Counted from the stretch's first letter, positions 45,036-54,389 are shown. The stretch: DNA of 64,000 nucleotides from Seonamhaeicola aphaedonensis (GCF_003386195.1 NZ_QRDX01000008.1:63993-127992), one strand, 5' to 3'. The notes: generated by a model not told the origin, from the sequence alone. Numbers and translations: made by a program.

Positions 45036-45785
45036 ATGATCGCAACTATACAATACAATTCAAGAAAAATTCAAATAGACGTATCTAAGCCTATAGATAT
45101 TTCCATAGCCATAGATATGTCTAAACCAAATATCAATGCTTGGTATGTTGATGATCCAAAGATTTTAACTGAAAAAATTGATGATCAAATCATTAAGGTC
45201 TCAGAAGGGGCTGCGGTTAATTTTAATAGTATTCATTTCAATCCGCATGCACATATTACACATACAGAATGTGTTGGGCATATAACCAGCAAAGTACATT
45301 CTGTAAACAAAAACATGAAGCATTATTTTTTTGTTGCAGAGGTAGTTACTGTTGCCCCAGAGAAAAAAGGAAGTGACTTTGTGATTTCTGTTAAGCAGTT
45401 AAAAACAGCTTTAAGAAATAAAAAGAGAGATGCCATTGTTATTAGAACACTCCCTAATTTACCGGAAAAAAAGAGTAAGCAATACGCTAATACCAATCCA
45501 CCATATTTGTTAGAAGAAGCGGCCGAATATTTAAAAGAAAAAGGCATAAAACATTTACTAATAGATTTACCATCTGTTGATAAGGAAAAAGATGACGGTG
45601 AACTGCTGGCTCATAATGCGTTTTGGAACACTTCTGGAGATGCTAGAATGGATGCTACCATAACTGAATTTATATATGTACCTAATTCTATTGAGGATGG
45701 AGAATATTTACTTAATCTCATGATAGCACCTTTTGAAAATGATGCTACCCCAAGTAAACCTATTTTGTATAAAATAATTGAATAG
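45036..45785 (+). CDS. Cyclase-family (kynurenine formamidase-like) protein
   Basis: 249 residues from the ATG at 45036; a TTG six bases upstream is in frame. The metal-binding motif N-P-H-A-H-I-T-H-T-E-C-V-G-H, a variant of H-x-G-T-H-x-D-x-P-x-H, identifies the cyclase/formamidase family. D-L-P-S-V-D lies near 175. It may hydrolyse an amide or formyl group. No kynurenine-pathway genes are near. It overlaps or abuts the DUF4230 gene. Confidence 0.85.
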   Translation: MIATIQYNSRKIQIDVSKPIDISIAIDMSKPNINAWYVDDPKILTEKIDDQIIKVSEGAAVNFNSIHFNPHAHITHTECVGHITSKVHSVNKNMKHYFFVAEVVTVAPEKKGSDFVISVKQLKTALRNKKRDAIVIRTLPNLPEKKSKQYANTNPPYLLEEAAEYLKEKGIKHLLIDLPSVDKEKDDGELLAHNAFWNTSGDARMDATITEFIYVPNSIEDGEYLLNLMIAPFENDATPSKPILYKIIE

Positions 45786-45786
45786 C

Positions 45787-46395
45787 ATGGAAACACTTTT
45801 GGCCATTATCATAAGTATTTTAATTACTTTAGCAACTGTCACTCTTTTTAAGGCTATTAGAAAAAAGCAGCTAGTTAATAGGCAATCAGTTATTCTTTTA
45901 GATAAGATAAAAAAGGTTTGTAAGTTTATTACTGTTGAAGGCGATTTTGCCGAAATTTACCATTATGAAGATGTAAAACAGAAGTTTTTAAAACTTATTT
46001 CTAGTAAGAAAAAAGCTTTGGTTGTAATTAACGCTAAAGCTCATGTGGGTTATGACTTGTCTAAAATACAATTAACCTCAGATACTACCCAAAAAACTAT
46101 AATATTAGAACATTTTCCGCAGCCAGAAGTTTTGTCAATAGAGACCAACTTGAATTATTACGATAAGTCTGACGGACTTTTTAATAAGTTTGAAGCCACC
46201 GATTTAACCGATTTACACCAAGAAGCAAAACAGCATATTCAGGAAAAAATTCCTAAGAGTGGACTCATTCAAATTGCCCAGGGAGAAGCCAGAGAAACTA
46301 TTCAATTAATAGAAGCTATAGTTGAAACCATTGGCTGGCGTTTAGATTATTCGGCATTAAAAATTGAAGATAAAAATCAAAAGCAGCTTCAATGA
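45787..46395 (+). CDS. DUF4230 protein, single membrane anchor
   Basis: 202 residues from the ATG at 45787, directly after the cyclase stop. An N-terminal membrane helix (about 3-22) is followed by a soluble domain with F-A-E-I-Y-H-Y-E-D near 55 and G-Y-D-L-S-K-I-Q-L near 97, the DUF4230 pattern. The helical C-terminus has E-A-R-E-T-I-Q. Function unknown. The stop overlaps the next start by four bases (ATGA). Confidence 0.8.
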   Translation: METLLAIIISILITLATVTLFKAIRKKQLVNRQSVILLDKIKKVCKFITVEGDFAEIYHYEDVKQKFLKLISSKKKALVVINAKAHVGYDLSKIQLTSDTTQKTIILEHFPQPEVLSIETNLNYYDKSDGLFNKFEATDLTDLHQEAKQHIQEKIPKSGLIQIAQGEARETIQLIEAIVETIGWRLDYSALKIEDKNQKQLQ

Positions 46396-46760
46396 ATATA
46401 GAACAGATACGTGCTTATTGTTTGAATAAAAGGGGGGCAACAGAAGATTTTCCATTTGACGAAGATACACTGGTGTTTAAGGTTCTTGGAAAAATGTTTG
46501 CTTTGATTTCGTTTAAATGGTGGGAAAGTGGCGAAGCAGCTATTAATGTAAAGTGTGACCCAGATTATGCACAAGAATTGAGGACTGAGTATAATAGTAT
46601 TCGACCGGGCTATCATATGAATAAAAAACATTGGAATACGCTACACCTTTATGAAGGAGAGTTAAATACAAAATTCATTTTAAAACTCATAGATCATTCA
46701 TATGATATGGTAGTAAAAGGGATGACTAAAAAGATGCGTGACACGCTATTGGACCTATAA
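46392..46760 (+). CDS. MmcQ/YjbR family protein
   Basis: 122 residues. It begins M-N-I-E-Q-I-R-A-Y-C-L, with the family's G-A-T-E-D-F-P-F-D and G-Y-H-M-N-K-K-H-W-N motifs. YjbR-fold proteins bind DNA or are of unknown role. It is translationally coupled to DUF4230 by a four-base overlap. Confidence 0.9.
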   Translation: MNIEQIRAYCLNKRGATEDFPFDEDTLVFKVLGKMFALISFKWWESGEAAINVKCDPDYAQELRTEYNSIRPGYHMNKKHWNTLHLYEGELNTKFILKLIDHSYDMVVKGMTKKMRDTLLDL

Positions 46761-46936
46761 ATTTTTGAAAATCAATAAATTCTCCTTTTTTATTGTATAT
46801 TTATATTCCTTCTTTCCCCAAAAAAGGTTAATTGTTAGCACAAAGGTTTTCCCAAATCTTATTTTATTTCTGCCCCAGAATCTAACAAATTAGTGTTTAT
46901 TTAAATTTATATACTAACCTTTTAATTGTACAAATT

Positions 46937-47737
46937 ATGAAAACAACCAATCATTTTTTATCAGCATTATTCGTGTTTCTTTTGGCATTTAGTACCTCAA
47001 CTATTTTTGCTCAAGATGAAGAAGTTAATGAGCCCAAGTATCTCACAGCAACTACCATGTACTGGAATAAAAATTATGAGGGTTCTCCCGAGGAATGGCG
47101 GGCCACTGAGAAAGAGTATATGGAGAAAGTAACCAGTAAAAATGAACATATTATGTGGTCAGGTTATTTTACCCATCTTTTTACAGAAAATAGTAATGAG
47201 GTTATTTATGTACAGAACTATCCAAGTTGGGAAGCCATAGAAAAAGCAACGGCTAGAAATGCAGAGTTAGAAAAAGAAGCATGGCCAGATGAGGAAGAAA
47301 GAAAAGCATTCCTGGACAAAATGAATTCGGCTTATTCTATTTATCATTCAGATGAAATTCACGCTATCATTCCAGGAGCTAAATACTTAGAGGGAGGTAT
47401 GCAAAAGGATATGATTATGTATTTAAGAGTAAATAAAATGGCCTATCCAGAAGATGGTTCATTTGACGAGTTTAGTGCTTTCATGAAGAAATTAAGAGAA
47501 GAAGTAATCTATAAGAATGAGTTTATTAAAGGGTATTACCCTTCAAGGCATGCTTGGGGTAATGATAAACGAGATATGACTGAAGCCGTTCTTTTAGATT
47601 CAATGGCAGATTTAGATAAAATGTTTAATAGAAACCAAGAATTAATGAAGGAAGCTTTTACTGAGGAAGAGGGTAAGGCATTTGGAAAGTATTATAAGGG
47701 TCATGGAGACTATTTATACACAGCCATAAAATTGTAA
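46937..47737 (+). CDS. Secreted protein with two repeated halves
   Basis: 266 residues with a signal peptide (about 1-25, F-A-Q). Two halves resemble each other. Each ends in an acidic helix block: A-R-N-A-E-L-E-K-E-A-W-P-D-E-E-E-R-K-A-F (about 94-113) and N-R-N-Q-E-L-M-K-E-A-F-T-E-E-E-G-K-A-F (about 232-250). Each block is preceded by a strand (E-V-I-Y-V-Q-N-Y and E-A-V-L-L-D-S). This is like a fused pair of dimeric alpha/beta-barrel (antibiotic-biosynthesis-monooxygenase-type) domains, but it is exported. Function unknown. Terminator at 47756. Confidence 0.6.
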   Translation: MKTTNHFLSALFVFLLAFSTSTIFAQDEEVNEPKYLTATTMYWNKNYEGSPEEWRATEKEYMEKVTSKNEHIMWSGYFTHLFTENSNEVIYVQNYPSWEAIEKATARNAELEKEAWPDEEERKAFLDKMNSAYSIYHSDEIHAIIPGAKYLEGGMQKDMIMYLRVNKMAYPEDGSFDEFSAFMKKLREEVIYKNEFIKGYYPSRHAWGNDKRDMTEAVLLDSMADLDKMFNRNQELMKEAFTEEEGKAFGKYYKGHGDYLYTAIKL

Positions 47738-47755
47738 ATTACTATAGTTGATAGG

Positions 47756-47784
47756 AAAGGGTGCTATATAGCACCCTTTTTTTT
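47756..47784. terminator. Terminator, perfect palindrome
   Basis: AAAGGGTGCTATATAGCACCC followed by T's: 24-bp palindrome (47756-47779) plus T-run. Confidence 0.88.
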
Positions 47785-47840
47785 GTGGTCATTTTAGTGG
47801 TTGTTTCAAATTAGTGTATTATTGCAAAAAACAAAAAAAC

Positions 47841-48419
47841 ATGAGTGTATTCCAAACCCTAAAAGAAAGAAGTAATAATACATGCGAACTGTGTGGTTCT
47901 GTTCAAAATTTAGAGCAATATACTATCCCGCCGGCTTTAAATGAAAATGTAGATAATGATATATTGGTTTGTAAGGTCTGTAAAAATCAAATTAATGGCG
48001 ATGAAGAAATGAATCCCAATCATTGGCGCTGTTTGAACGATAGTATGTGGAGCGAGCATGTTGCAGTACAAATCATGGCTTGGAGAATGCTTCAAAGGTT
48101 GAAAGGAGAAGGGTGGCCCAAAGATCTTTTGGATATGATGTATTTATCAGATGAAGCCTTGTCTCTAGCAAGGGCTACAGGTGAAGATAAAGACCCTAGC
48201 GAAAAAATTATCCATAGAGATTCTAATGGGGTTGAATTAAAAGTAGGCGATTCCGTAGTATTAATAAAAGATTTGAAAGTAAAAGGTTCTAGTATGGTGG
48301 CTAAACAAGGTACCGCTGTTAGAAATATTAGGCTAGACCATGAAAACGCAAAATATATAGAGGGTAAAGTAGGTGCGCAACACATGGTTATTGTCACAGA
48401 CTTTGTAAAGAAAATTTAA
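47841..48419 (+). CDS. PhnA-like zinc-ribbon protein
   Basis: 192 residues from the ATG at 47841; an earlier in-frame start is unlikely. The N-terminal C-E-L-C-G and C-K-V-C ribbon is followed by H-W-R-C-L-N-D-S-M-W-S, then a C-terminal SH3-like PhnA domain (D-S-N-G-V-E-L-K-V-G-D-S-V, K-Q-G-T-A-V-R-N-I-R-L). The name reflects an old link to phosphonates; the role is undetermined. Its stop overlaps a 50-codon gene on the other strand by four bases. Confidence 0.88.
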   Translation: MSVFQTLKERSNNTCELCGSVQNLEQYTIPPALNENVDNDILVCKVCKNQINGDEEMNPNHWRCLNDSMWSEHVAVQIMAWRMLQRLKGEGWPKDLLDMMYLSDEALSLARATGEDKDPSEKIIHRDSNGVELKVGDSVVLIKDLKVKGSSMVAKQGTAVRNIRLDHENAKYIEGKVGAQHMVIVTDFVKKI

Positions 48420-48568
48420 GGATTTTCATCATTATTTTTATCTTTTTTAAACCAATTAATACTAAAGGGTAGTAATAAAAAAACAAAAAAATAGCGCCCA
48501 GTCAGTATGCCAAAAACAGTTATTATCAATGATATTATAAATATTATGTATAAATACTCTTTTTTCAT
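48416..48568 (-). CDS. 50-residue membrane peptide
   Basis: 50 codons plus stop. M-K-K-E-Y-L, then two hydrophobic stretches (about 6-22 and 26-37) separated by T-G-R, and a polar tail N-W-F-K-K-D-K-N-N-D-E-N-P. Plausible small inner-membrane protein. The tail overlaps the PhnA stop by four bases. No known family. Confidence 0.5.
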   Translation of the reverse strand: MKKEYLYIIFIISLIITVFGILTGRYFFVFLLLPFSINWFKKDKNNDENP

Positions 48569-48854
48569 AGTGACAAAGTAAGTTGAAATACTGTTTTTTT
48601 AAAATAGATATACCTGATAAAAATCTAAGCTTATCTCAATGAGAAAAGTTAATTTATAGATTAAATAAAAAATCAGCCATACTTTTCCTAGAATAGATAA
48701 TATTAGTCTCTAGGGTTAGTAAAGAGAGGGTTCTTAAAGAGTTAAATCTATTGCTCAGTTCAATCAATTAGTAGTTACTGGAAATATTATCTGTTTTTAA
48801 GCTGCATGTGTGAAGACTTATGTAATTATTTTAAAAGTTAATTTACAGCTTAAA
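48569..48854. other. Non-coding gap before DUF4407 end
   Basis: 286 bases, AT-rich. No convincing small gene, terminator or repeat was seen. Confidence 0.45.
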
Positions 48855-49955
48855 CTATAACACATTTTTTTGATTTTTAAAGAAAATATCTGCTTGTAAC
48901 TGCATGAGATCTCTGGCTTTGTTGCGTTTGTAATGGTAAAGTTCATCTTCTTGTTCTATATCGGTATAAATTCTATCGTTAATGACGTAATCAGTTTTTA
49001 GTTGGAGCGCTCTTTGATTTTTATTTTGAGAAACAATAGTTTTAATGGCAGTTTCTAGGTCTTCTAGTCTAAGCTCATATGCGCCTTTTGGTGACAACAG
49101 TTTTGCTAAAATTGGTGATGTTTCAATTGCTAAGAATAATAGGAATATAAAAAATGAAGGCAGCCATGGTAAGGTTTCTAAAGCGTTTACTCGTGCCATT
49201 AAACCATCAAAATTATTAATTATTGGTTGTGAATTTAATATTTGATTGTCGAAGTTTAATTTAAGTTGAGCAATTTGTGCTTCGGCATTATTTATCTTTT
49301 CTTTATTTTCGGTTTTTAGTGCTTTTAATTCTGCTAAAAGTGCATCGTGTTTTTCCCGTTTCTCTTTATAAACAGGTCCTTTTCCAACTAGTTTTGTCCC
49401 TGCTGTTCCTTCAGCTTCAGCAATATAAGTATTATATAGCTGGTTTACTTCGGTTTCTTTGGTGTTTATTTGTTGGTGTAAAAATTCTATATCATTGTTT
49501 AATGCCTCTATTGAAGGTGTATATTGTTCTGCAATTTGGTTTTTATTGTTGAGGGTTAATTGGTTTTTTTGCGCTAACAACACCTGATTTATTTCTTTTT
49601 CAAATATTTTTAACTCCAAGGGTTTAGCAATGACCACTGCTATAATGATAGCAAGCAATATTCTAGGTGTAGCTTGAATGAATTCGTCAACCATATTCCC
49701 AGTTTTTTTTATAGTTGAAACTATATATCGGTCCAGATTAAAGATGAGTAATCCCCAGATTAATCCAAAAGAAATAGCCGTAAGAAGATTATCGAAAACC
49801 GTAAAAAGTGCATAACTAGCAGCTATAAAAGCCATTAACGCCGTAAAAAAAACGGTAGCACCAATACCAGCATATTTATTTTGTTCGCCTTTAGAGCATT
49901 GATTTAATATATCCGTATCAGCCCCGGAGCAAATAATAAAGAATTGCTTTAACAT
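48855..49955 (-). CDS. DUF4407 membrane protein
   Basis: 366 residues. Membrane helices near 28-80 (two or three), 93-110 and 265-290 bracket a long coiled-coil region (about 115-245) with heptads such as L-A-E-L-K-A-L-K-T-E-N-K-E. The start M-L-K-Q-F-F-I-I-C-S-G-A-D is typical of the DUF4407 family. Function unknown. Confidence 0.88.
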   Translation of the reverse strand: MLKQFFIICSGADTDILNQCSKGEQNKYAGIGATVFFTALMAFIAASYALFTVFDNLLTAISFGLIWGLLIFNLDRYIVSTIKKTGNMVDEFIQATPRILLAIIIAVVIAKPLELKIFEKEINQVLLAQKNQLTLNNKNQIAEQYTPSIEALNNDIEFLHQQINTKETEVNQLYNTYIAEAEGTAGTKLVGKGPVYKEKREKHDALLAELKALKTENKEKINNAEAQIAQLKLNFDNQILNSQPIINNFDGLMARVNALETLPWLPSFFIFLLFLAIETSPILAKLLSPKGAYELRLEDLETAIKTIVSQNKNQRALQLKTDYVINDRIYTDIEQEDELYHYKRNKARDLMQLQADIFFKNQKNVL

Positions 49956-50029
49956 GATTTGATTGTCTTTTGATTGATTGACTATTAGAACGTTAAAGCA
50001 GATGTTTTGTTACATTTTACACTAAAAAG

Positions 50030-50890
50030 TTAAGTTTTTTTTGACCTGATTCCCTCAATTACAACGGTTGTCATAATAAGAGTACCACCAATAAAAGTAT
50101 TAAGTGTGGGGACTTCATTAAGGAAAATAAATGCAATGACAATCCCACAAATAGGTTGAGCACTTCCTATAATGCTGGCAGTACTCACCGAAAAATATTT
50201 AAGGCTATTTATGAATAGTGAATGCCCAATAGCTGTTGTTACCAATCCCAGAAGCAATAGGTAAGGGAGTTGCGATTGAATATTATTTGTGTCCATACTA
50301 ATGAGTACTGGTAATAATGCTAAACTTACTACTAAAGACTGTATCATCATAAGCACGGTACCATTATAGGCATGCACATGACGCTTTAATATTAAGTTTC
50401 TAATGGCATAACACAATGCTGAAAACACTCCTAAAAGAATACCTTTCACATAAGTGCTCTTAAAACTAAATTCAGGCGCTAGAATATAGATGCCTAATAA
50501 TACCAAAAGAGCCAATAGGATATGAATGGGGTTGAACTTCGATTTTGTAAATAAAGGTTCTAGTAATGCTGTAATAACAGGAAAGGTAAACATTGAAAGC
50601 ATTCCAATAGCTACATTAGATAGTTTTAATGCATAAAAGTAACTAATCCAATGTGCACCTAATAATAAGGCACTTAACAGCAACGAAGGTATATCTCTTT
50701 TAGATTTTATTCTAAAATTGAATTTTTTATACCTACAAAAAATATAAAGAAATAGGGCGGCCAAAGCACTTCTAAACCAGATTATCATGGGCGTTGGGAG
50801 TTCAATATATTTACCCAAGGCGCCAGAAGTACTTATAAAAATAGTAGCTAATGCCAGTAAAAGAAGGTAATTGTTATGGTGGTTTTTCAT
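50030..50890 (-). CDS. EamA (DMT) family transporter
   Basis: 286 residues with ten predicted helices in two EamA repeats (about 8-135 and 150-280). Tell-tale segments are P-M-I-I-W-F-R-S-A-L-A-A and S-V-S-T-A-S-I-I-G-S-A-Q-P. Such exporters move metabolites or amino acids outward; the substrate is unknown. It lies 39 bp from the M20 peptidase on the same strand. Confidence 0.88.
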   Translation of the reverse strand: MKNHHNNYLLLLALATIFISTSGALGKYIELPTPMIIWFRSALAALFLYIFCRYKKFNFRIKSKRDIPSLLLSALLLGAHWISYFYALKLSNVAIGMLSMFTFPVITALLEPLFTKSKFNPIHILLALLVLLGIYILAPEFSFKSTYVKGILLGVFSALCYAIRNLILKRHVHAYNGTVLMMIQSLVVSLALLPVLISMDTNNIQSQLPYLLLLGLVTTAIGHSLFINSLKYFSVSTASIIGSAQPICGIVIAFIFLNEVPTLNTFIGGTLIMTTVVIEGIRSKKT

Positions 50891-50929
50891 TAAGCTGGTC
50901 TTACTTATAAGTGCAAAAGAGCCTTATTT

Positions 50930-52318
50930 TTATTTCGAGAGTTCTGTGAAATATTTGTAAAAATAAGGTATCGTTTCTATGCCCATTAGGTAATTCCAAA
51001 TACCAAAATGCTCGTTTGGAGAATGAATAGCATCACTGTCTAAACCAAAGCCCATTAAAATAGTTTTACTTTTAAGCTCTTTTTCAAATAATGCAACAAT
51101 GGGGATGCTGCCACCACTACGTTGGGGAATTGGTAGTTTACCAAAAGTTTCTAAGTAGGCTTTAGAAGCTGCTTGATAACCTATACTGTTTAAAGGGGTT
51201 ACATAACCGTTACCACCATGATGTGGTTTTACTTCAACTTTAACACCTTTGGGAGCAATGCTTTCAAAATGCGATTTAAATAGCTTCGTAATTTCTTCCC
51301 AATCTTGATTTGGAACTAAACGCATCGATATTTTAGCATAGGCTTTACTTGGAATCACCGTTTTAGCTCCTTCACCAATATACCCACCCCAAATACCATT
51401 AACATCTAGTGTTGGTCTAATGGCATTTCTCTCGTTAGTACTGTATCCTGTTTCTCCGTAAACAGTTTCAATATCTAATGCTTTCTGATAGGCTTCTAAA
51501 GAAAAGGGAGCTTTTGCCATTTCTGTGCGTTCTTCTTTTGAGAGTTCTTCCACCTTATCATAAAACCCAGGAATGGTTATTTGGTTGTTTTCATCATGTA
51601 ATGACGCAATCATTTTACTCAGAATATTGATAGGGTTAGCAACCGCGCCGCCGTACAATCCAGAATGTAAATCGCGATTAGGTCCTGTAACCTCAACTTC
51701 AACATAACTCAAACCTCTAATCCCTGTAGTGATGGAAGGTGTATCTTTAGAAATCATTCCAGTATCAGAAATTAAAATTACATCGTTTGTTAACCTTTCT
51801 TGGTTTTCTTTTACAAAAGCTTCTAAGTTTTTACTGCCAACCTCTTCTTCTCCTTCAATCATAAATTTAACATTACAAGGAAGTTGATTTGTTGAAGTCA
51901 TAAATTCCATAGCTTTTATATGCATAAAAACCTGACCTTTATCATCAGAAGCTCCTCTTGCAAAAATAGCGCCTTCAGGGTGTGTTTCCGTATTTTTTAT
52001 AACAGGTTCAAACGGTGGCGAGTTCCATAAATCTAGGGGGTCTGGTGGTTGTACATCGTAATGACCATAAACCAAAATTGTGGGAAGGTTTTTGTTTAGT
52101 ATTTTCTCTCCATAAACAATTGGGTAACCCTTGGTTTTACAAATTTCAACATGCTCACATCCAGCTTTTTCCAAATTTAATTTTACGGCTTCTGCCGTTT
52201 TTAAAACATAGTTTTTATATGAGGAATCTGCACTAATAGATGGTATTTTTAAAAGTTCAACGAGCTCATCAATAAAGCGTTGTTTGTTTTCTTGGATATA
52301 ATTTTTAACAGATTTCAT
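50930..52318 (-). CDS. M20 family dipeptidase
   Basis: 462 residues from the ATG at 52318; an upstream in-frame start adds eight residues. The first zinc motif is V-Y-G-H-Y-D-V-Q-P-P-D-P, then G-E-E-E-V-G-S and H-S-G-L-Y-G-G near 216. It is the CNDP/PepV-like dipeptidase type, cytoplasmic (no signal). A lid (dimerisation) domain lies about 190-380. Presumably degrades dipeptides. Confidence 0.92.
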   Translation of the reverse strand: MKSVKNYIQENKQRFIDELVELLKIPSISADSSYKNYVLKTAEAVKLNLEKAGCEHVEICKTKGYPIVYGEKILNKNLPTILVYGHYDVQPPDPLDLWNSPPFEPVIKNTETHPEGAIFARGASDDKGQVFMHIKAMEFMTSTNQLPCNVKFMIEGEEEVGSKNLEAFVKENQERLTNDVILISDTGMISKDTPSITTGIRGLSYVEVEVTGPNRDLHSGLYGGAVANPINILSKMIASLHDENNQITIPGFYDKVEELSKEERTEMAKAPFSLEAYQKALDIETVYGETGYSTNERNAIRPTLDVNGIWGGYIGEGAKTVIPSKAYAKISMRLVPNQDWEEITKLFKSHFESIAPKGVKVEVKPHHGGNGYVTPLNSIGYQAASKAYLETFGKLPIPQRSGGSIPIVALFEKELKSKTILMGFGLDSDAIHSPNEHFGIWNYLMGIETIPYFYKYFTELSK

Positions 52319-52376
52319 GCTGAAAAGTTTTGTTGTAATCAAAAGTATAAAAAAGAATGTTTTTTAAAGGTAGAAG

Positions 52377-52406
52377 TTTGCAATTTAAAACTATTGATTA
52401 TATTTG
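52377..52406 (+). promoter_or_regulatory. tRNA-Leu promoter
   Basis: TTTG (52377-52380), 18 bases, TATATTTG (52399-52406): a full match to the Bacteroidetes consensus. A hairpin with arms TCCCGAT and ATCGGGA (52409-52426) follows at the start of the leader. Confidence 0.75.
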
Positions 52407-52429
52407 CATCCCGATAATAATCGGGACTA

Positions 52430-52514
52430 GCGGATGTGGTGGAATTGGTAGACACGCTAGACTTAGGATCTAGTGCCGCGAGGCGTGGGGGTTCGACTCC
52501 CTTCATCCGCACCA
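52430..52514 (+). tRNA. tRNA-Leu (anticodon UAG)
   Basis: Acceptor GCGGATG pairs with CATCCGC. The D-arm is followed by anticodon stem CTAGA/TCTAG enclosing CTTAGGA (anticodon TAG). A long variable arm marks a leucine tRNA. T-arm GGGGGTTCGACTCCC; CCA at 52512-52514 is encoded. No integrated element is attached to its 3' end. Confidence 0.97.
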
Positions 52515-52527
52515 ATTTTTAGAAAAG

Positions 52528-52554
52528 GCTTCTCAAATATGAGAAGCTTTTTTT
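52528..52554 (+). terminator. tRNA-Leu terminator
   Basis: GCTTCTCA, loop AATA, TGAGAAGC, then a T-run. Confidence 0.85.
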
Positions 52555-52864
52555 CGTTTTAGAATTACTGAAAAAAAGATTGATACTGTATCTTGTTATT
52601 TTAAAACTAGACTAAAGTTTTAGTTTTCTTAATGTTTATTTATAACAACTCACCATTGTTTTTTATTAGGTTAAATAGGGTTTATAATAATTTTTTACTG
52701 AAGCATATAAAATCTATCTTTTACATTCAAGCTAAACTGGATTTGCACTAAATCAATTTTTGATAATTATTTCGAATAAAGAACCAAGGATTCATTTGCA
52801 GTTTTACTGTTTATAAGTATTTTTACTTAAAATATGTTAAATTTAATCAAAAAAATAAGTATTT
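52555..52864. other. Non-coding gap before manA
   Basis: AT-rich, 310 bases. Weak -7-like octamers only (for example TAGTTTTC near 52620); no small gene or repeat was recognised. The manA promoter must lie here. Confidence 0.4.
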
Positions 52865-53839
52865 ATGGATTTATATCCTTTGAAATTCACACCGATTTTT
52901 AAATACAGAATTTGGGGTGGAAACAAACTAAAAACAAAGTTAAATAAAGATTACATAGAAGAAAATATTGGTGAGTCCTGGGAGATTTCTGGTGTTAAGA
53001 ATAATGAAACCTTCGTCTCGGAAGGTTATTTAAAAGGGAGGAGTCTTGCACAACTAATTAACACTTTTAAAGGAGATATTATTGGAGATAATGTGTATAA
53101 AATATTTGGAGATACATTTCCATTACTTATCAAATTTATAGATGCTAAAAAACCGCTTTCTATTCAGGTTCATCCAAGCAATGAAATAGCAAAAAGCCGC
53201 CATAATTCCTTTGGTAAGAATGAGATGTGGTATGTTATGGAGGCAGAAGATGATGCAGAATTGATAGTTGGTTTTGATAAAAGTATTACTAAAGAAGAAT
53301 ATGAGAAACACCTAAAGAATGGTACGATTTTAGATGTTATGCACCACGAGAATGTCAATTCTGGTGATACGTTTTATATCCCAACAGGAAGGGTTCATGC
53401 CATTGGGGAAGGGGTTATGTTGGCTGAAATTCAACAAACTTCTGATATAACCTACAGGATTTATGATTATGATAGGGTAGATGCCAAAACAGGTTTAAAA
53501 AGAGAATTGCATAACGATTTAGCTCTTGATGTTATTGATTATAGGGTTTATGAATCTTATAAGACGCACTATGATTTAAATAAAAACACTTCAAATATAT
53601 TGGTACATTCTCCATATTTTAAAACTAATATTATTGCTATTGAAGGACATATGACCATAGATTATAGTGACATAGATTCATTTGTAATTTATATTTGTGT
53701 TGAGGGAAGTTTAGATATTAATTGTAATAATTTAGATTATAGTCTAAATACAGGTGAAACTCTATTAGTGCCATCAAACTTAAATGAGCTAAAACTAAAA
53801 TCTGTTGGAGCCAAAATCTTAGAAGTGTATTATCAATAA
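52865..53839 (+). CDS. manA: Mannose-6-phosphate isomerase, short class I
   Basis: 324 residues, the short Bacillus-type length. The zinc and active-site motifs are L-S-I-Q-V-H-P-S-N, N-E-M-W-Y-V-M-E-A and P-T-G-R-V-H-A-I-G. It interconverts mannose-6-phosphate and fructose-6-phosphate in the cytoplasm. It lies 550 bp before the uronate operon and is not part of it by distance. Confidence 0.92.
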   Translation: MDLYPLKFTPIFKYRIWGGNKLKTKLNKDYIEENIGESWEISGVKNNETFVSEGYLKGRSLAQLINTFKGDIIGDNVYKIFGDTFPLLIKFIDAKKPLSIQVHPSNEIAKSRHNSFGKNEMWYVMEAEDDAELIVGFDKSITKEEYEKHLKNGTILDVMHHENVNSGDTFYIPTGRVHAIGEGVMLAEIQQTSDITYRIYDYDRVDAKTGLKRELHNDLALDVIDYRVYESYKTHYDLNKNTSNILVHSPYFKTNIIAIEGHMTIDYSDIDSFVIYICVEGSLDINCNNLDYSLNTGETLLVPSNLNELKLKSVGAKILEVYYQ

Positions 53840-54075
53840 TCATTCAAAAATGCACTTGTGATTTTGGGTGTTATAAATGATTTGTTTAAAGCTTGCATTT
53901 AGCAACACCAAATATGTTATATTGTAAATAGTGTTTTAAATCTTAATAATATTGCTCGTAATATAAGCTTTATTCAAATAATGCTTCTAGTCACTTAAAA
54001 AGTAATAGAAAATCTAAACCTCATTATTTTATCTATACATTAAGTGTTTTTATGATTATTTTTTGATATTTGTCG

Positions 54076-54092
54076 CAGGACAGAACAGGACA
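54076..54092. promoter_or_regulatory. Direct repeat before uronate operon promoter
   Basis: CAGGACA at 54076-54082 and 54086-54092, period 10 bp (one turn). TGTC-gcag-GACA (54071-54082) overlaps as a small palindrome. With the -7 box at 54113 the pair falls at about -48 to -32, where an activator would sit. Confidence 0.5.
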
Positions 54093-54112
54093 CTTTTAAG
54101 TTCTTAGTTTTC

Positions 54113-54120
54113 TAGTTTTG
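54113..54120 (+). promoter_or_regulatory. -7 box of uronate operon
   Basis: TAGTTTTG, exact TAnnTTTG match, giving a leader of about 265 bases before the first gene. No -33 TTTG at normal spacing. Confidence 0.5.
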
Positions 54121-54389
54121 TTAAGGTTTCTCGAAATAAATGCTTTAAAATAAATTTTTGTCCACTATTTTGATAATTTGACAAAATCTTCTAGTGGTTC
54201 CAAAATACATTTTAGGTGTCATAAAAGTTCAATGTTTATGCTGGGTTTTGTTTATTTGAAACGATTATTATTGTTTTGTAATATTCGTTTAATAATCTAT
54301 AAACGTGAATTATTTTTAGAAATTAAATCAGTCAATACAACTAACTATAGTCTTAAAAACTACATGGAAGAATTAAATAAATTTTATTA

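Larger units (their letters stand above)
53840..54389. other. Long upstream region of the uronate operon
   Basis: 550 bases. Contents: CAGGACA direct repeats (54076-54092), -7 box TAGTTTTG (54113-54120), and an inverted repeat TTTTGTC (54156-54162)/GACAAAA (54180-54186) in the presumed leader. A 70-codon frame ending at 54390 overlaps the next start by a base and has no family features. Confidence 0.5.
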
